This document shows, piece by piece, positions 5,867-6,544 of a stretch of 6,544 bases of DNA. Origin of the DNA: an uncultured Eubacteriales bacterium. GTDB lineage: Bacteria; Bacillota; Clostridia; Oscillospirales; Oscillospiraceae. Location: positions 1-6,544 of the forward strand of contig CAKTJM010000104.1 in the NCBI GenBank assembly GCA_934567745.1, in the 5' to 3' direction. Both the position numbers and the translations under genes were made by a program. How positions within the stretch are numbered: position 1 is the first letter of the stretch; every line of letters begins with the position of its first letter. The notes beneath the pieces are model-generated. The model saw only the letters and a list, made by a program, of their open reading frames with translations. It searched no databases and was not told the origin of the DNA.

Positions 5867-5875
5867 AATATATCA
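5867..5875 (-). promoter_or_regulatory. extended -10 promoter of the ABC importer operon
   Basis: On the minus strand the sequence reads TG-A-TATATT (TG at 5874-5875, hexamer at 5867-5872), a good extended -10 element. No acceptable -35 box lies 16-18 bp upstream, which is tolerated by this promoter class. The predicted start, near 5860, falls just before the leader hairpin and about 65 nt before the permease ATG. Confidence 0.5.
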
Positions 5876-5901
5876 GGATAGCAGGATCGCCGCCCTCATG
5901 A

Positions 5902-5917
5902 CGTTGCCGATGCAACG
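5902..5917. repeat. short inverted repeat between divergent promoters
   Basis: CGTTGC, a CGAT spacer and GCAACG make a 6-bp perfect inverted repeat. It lies upstream of both the importer promoter (5867-5875) and the helicase promoter (5939-5967), so it could be a regulator binding site. No T-run follows it on either strand, so it is not a terminator. It may be chance in GC-rich DNA. Confidence 0.3.
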
Positions 5918-5938
5918 AAAAGAAGCGCCGCGCCCCGG

Positions 5939-5967
5939 TTGTCAAACGCGCTCGATCGCGGTAGAAT
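5939..5967 (+). promoter_or_regulatory. sigma-A promoter of the UvrD/PcrA-type helicase gene
   Basis: TTGTCA (5939-5944), a 17-bp spacer and TAGAAT (5962-5967) each differ from consensus at one base. Transcription would start near 5974, leaving a leader of about 28 nt before the ATG at 6003. The promoter is divergent from that of the ABC importer. Confidence 0.75.
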
Positions 5968-6002
5968 AGGAGAAAACGCTTTGAGAAAGAAACGGTGGAC
6001 CT

Positions 6003-6544
6003 ATGCTTCCGAAGAACGAACGAGAACGCTTCGCCGCGCTGCGCCGGGACCTGATCGCCCGGGACTTCGCGCGGCTGAACCCCCGCCAGCGCGCGGGCGC
6101 GCTGGCGACCGAGGGCCCGCTCCTCCTGCTGGCCGGTGCGGGCAGCGGCAAGACCACGGTGCTCATCGACCGCATCGCGAACCTCCTGCGCTACGGCCGC
6201 GGCTCCGACTCCCCGGACGTCCCGGACCGGGTGGACGAGGACGACCTGCGCTTCCTGGAGAGCTATGCGCAGGACGCGGCCCCCTCCGACGAGGAGCGCG
6301 CCCGCGCCCGGGCGCTGTGCGCCCTCGACCCCGCACGGCCGTGGCAGGTGATCGCGATCACCTTCACCAACAAGGCCGCCGGGGAGCTGAAGAGCCGCCT
6401 GGAGGAGTCGATCGGCCCCGAGGCCAACGACATCTGGGCCGCGACCTTCCACTCCGCCTGCGTGCGGATCCTGCGGCGGGACATCGACCGGCTGGGCTTC
6501 CCCTCCGCCTTCACCATCTACGACACGGACGACTCGCTCCGGGT
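6003..6544 (+). CDS. UvrD/PcrA-type superfamily 1 DNA helicase, N-terminal part
   Basis: This is a 3'-to-5' ATP-dependent DNA helicase expected to act in nucleotide excision repair and in clearing replication and transcription blocks. About 180 codons are present; family members are some 700-800 residues, so most of the gene lies beyond the right edge. Visible motifs are the Q motif LNPRQRAG (25-32), Walker A AGAGSGKTT (44-52), motif Ia ITFTNKAAGELKSRL (119-133) and motif Ib ATFHSACVRIL (147-157). Between Walker A and Ia there is an acidic, charged insert at about residues 65-112 (RGSDSPD to DPARPW) that PcrA and UvrD of E. coli or Bacillus lack; I associate it with Oscillospiraceae-type UvrD helicases. 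The ATG at 6003 is the best start: GGTGG lies just upstream, a fair promoter is correctly spaced, and the N-terminus is of normal length. The reverse-strand open frames across it are shadows. Confidence 0.95.
   Translation, partial: MLPKNERERFAALRRDLIARDFARLNPRQRAGALATEGPLLLLAGAGSGKTTVLIDRIANLLRYGRGSDSPDVPDRVDEDDLRFLESYAQDAAPSDEERARARALCALDPARPWQVIAITFTNKAAGELKSRLEESIGPEANDIWAATFHSACVRILRRDIDRLGFPSAFTIYDTDDSLR

Noticed and set aside
5859..6452. Minus-strand open frame of 197 codons at the right end
   Set aside because: It is antisense to the helicase gene, whose motifs I, Ia and Ib are unmistakable on the plus strand.

Overview
The window looks like chromosome from a high-GC member of the Clostridia, most like Oscillospiraceae gut bacteria. 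Ribosome binding sites are strong AGGAGG types, promoters are standard sigma-A boxes, the UvrD/PcrA helicase carries an insert I associate with that group, and there is a small DUF11-repeat protein without a secretion signal. Placement is by gene character only. Base composition changes sharply: the first ~1.1 kb is clearly richer in A+T, and the rest is strongly GC-rich with C or G at most third codon positions.

Region 1 (1-1154, + strand): a terminator hairpin ends an upstream unit that enters from outside the window. A single FRG-domain gene with its own strong ribosome binding site follows. A 17-bp perfect hairpin, whose T-run faces the minus strand, separates it from the next block.

Region 2 (1179-4392, all minus strand). 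In transcription order there is a consensus promoter (TTGACA-17-TATAAT), a TetR-family regulator, a chloramphenicol acetyltransferase (cat) remnant without its N-terminus, a class D beta-lactamase remnant with its middle deleted and its frame shifted, and a terminator. A GNAT acetyltransferase and the DUF11-repeat protein follow. The tetR-cat-bla block reads as one operon whose two resistance genes have each lost an internal or 5' segment, or which was collapsed in assembly.

Region 3 (4443-5875, minus strand): a two-gene ABC importer operon of the NitT/TauT (SsuBC-like) class. The permease and ATPase overlap by 4 nt (GTGA). An extended -10 promoter and a large hairpin lie at the 5' end of the message. 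The solute-binding protein expected for this class is not in the window.

Region 4 (5939-6544, + strand): a divergent promoter drives a UvrD/PcrA-type helicase gene that runs off the right edge.

I found no CRISPR array, tRNA, rRNA, recognisable transposase or clear novel multi-gene system. The points most worth a second look are the paired deletions in the resistance operon, the AT-richer FRG gene at a composition boundary, and the hairpin-led importer without a binding protein.
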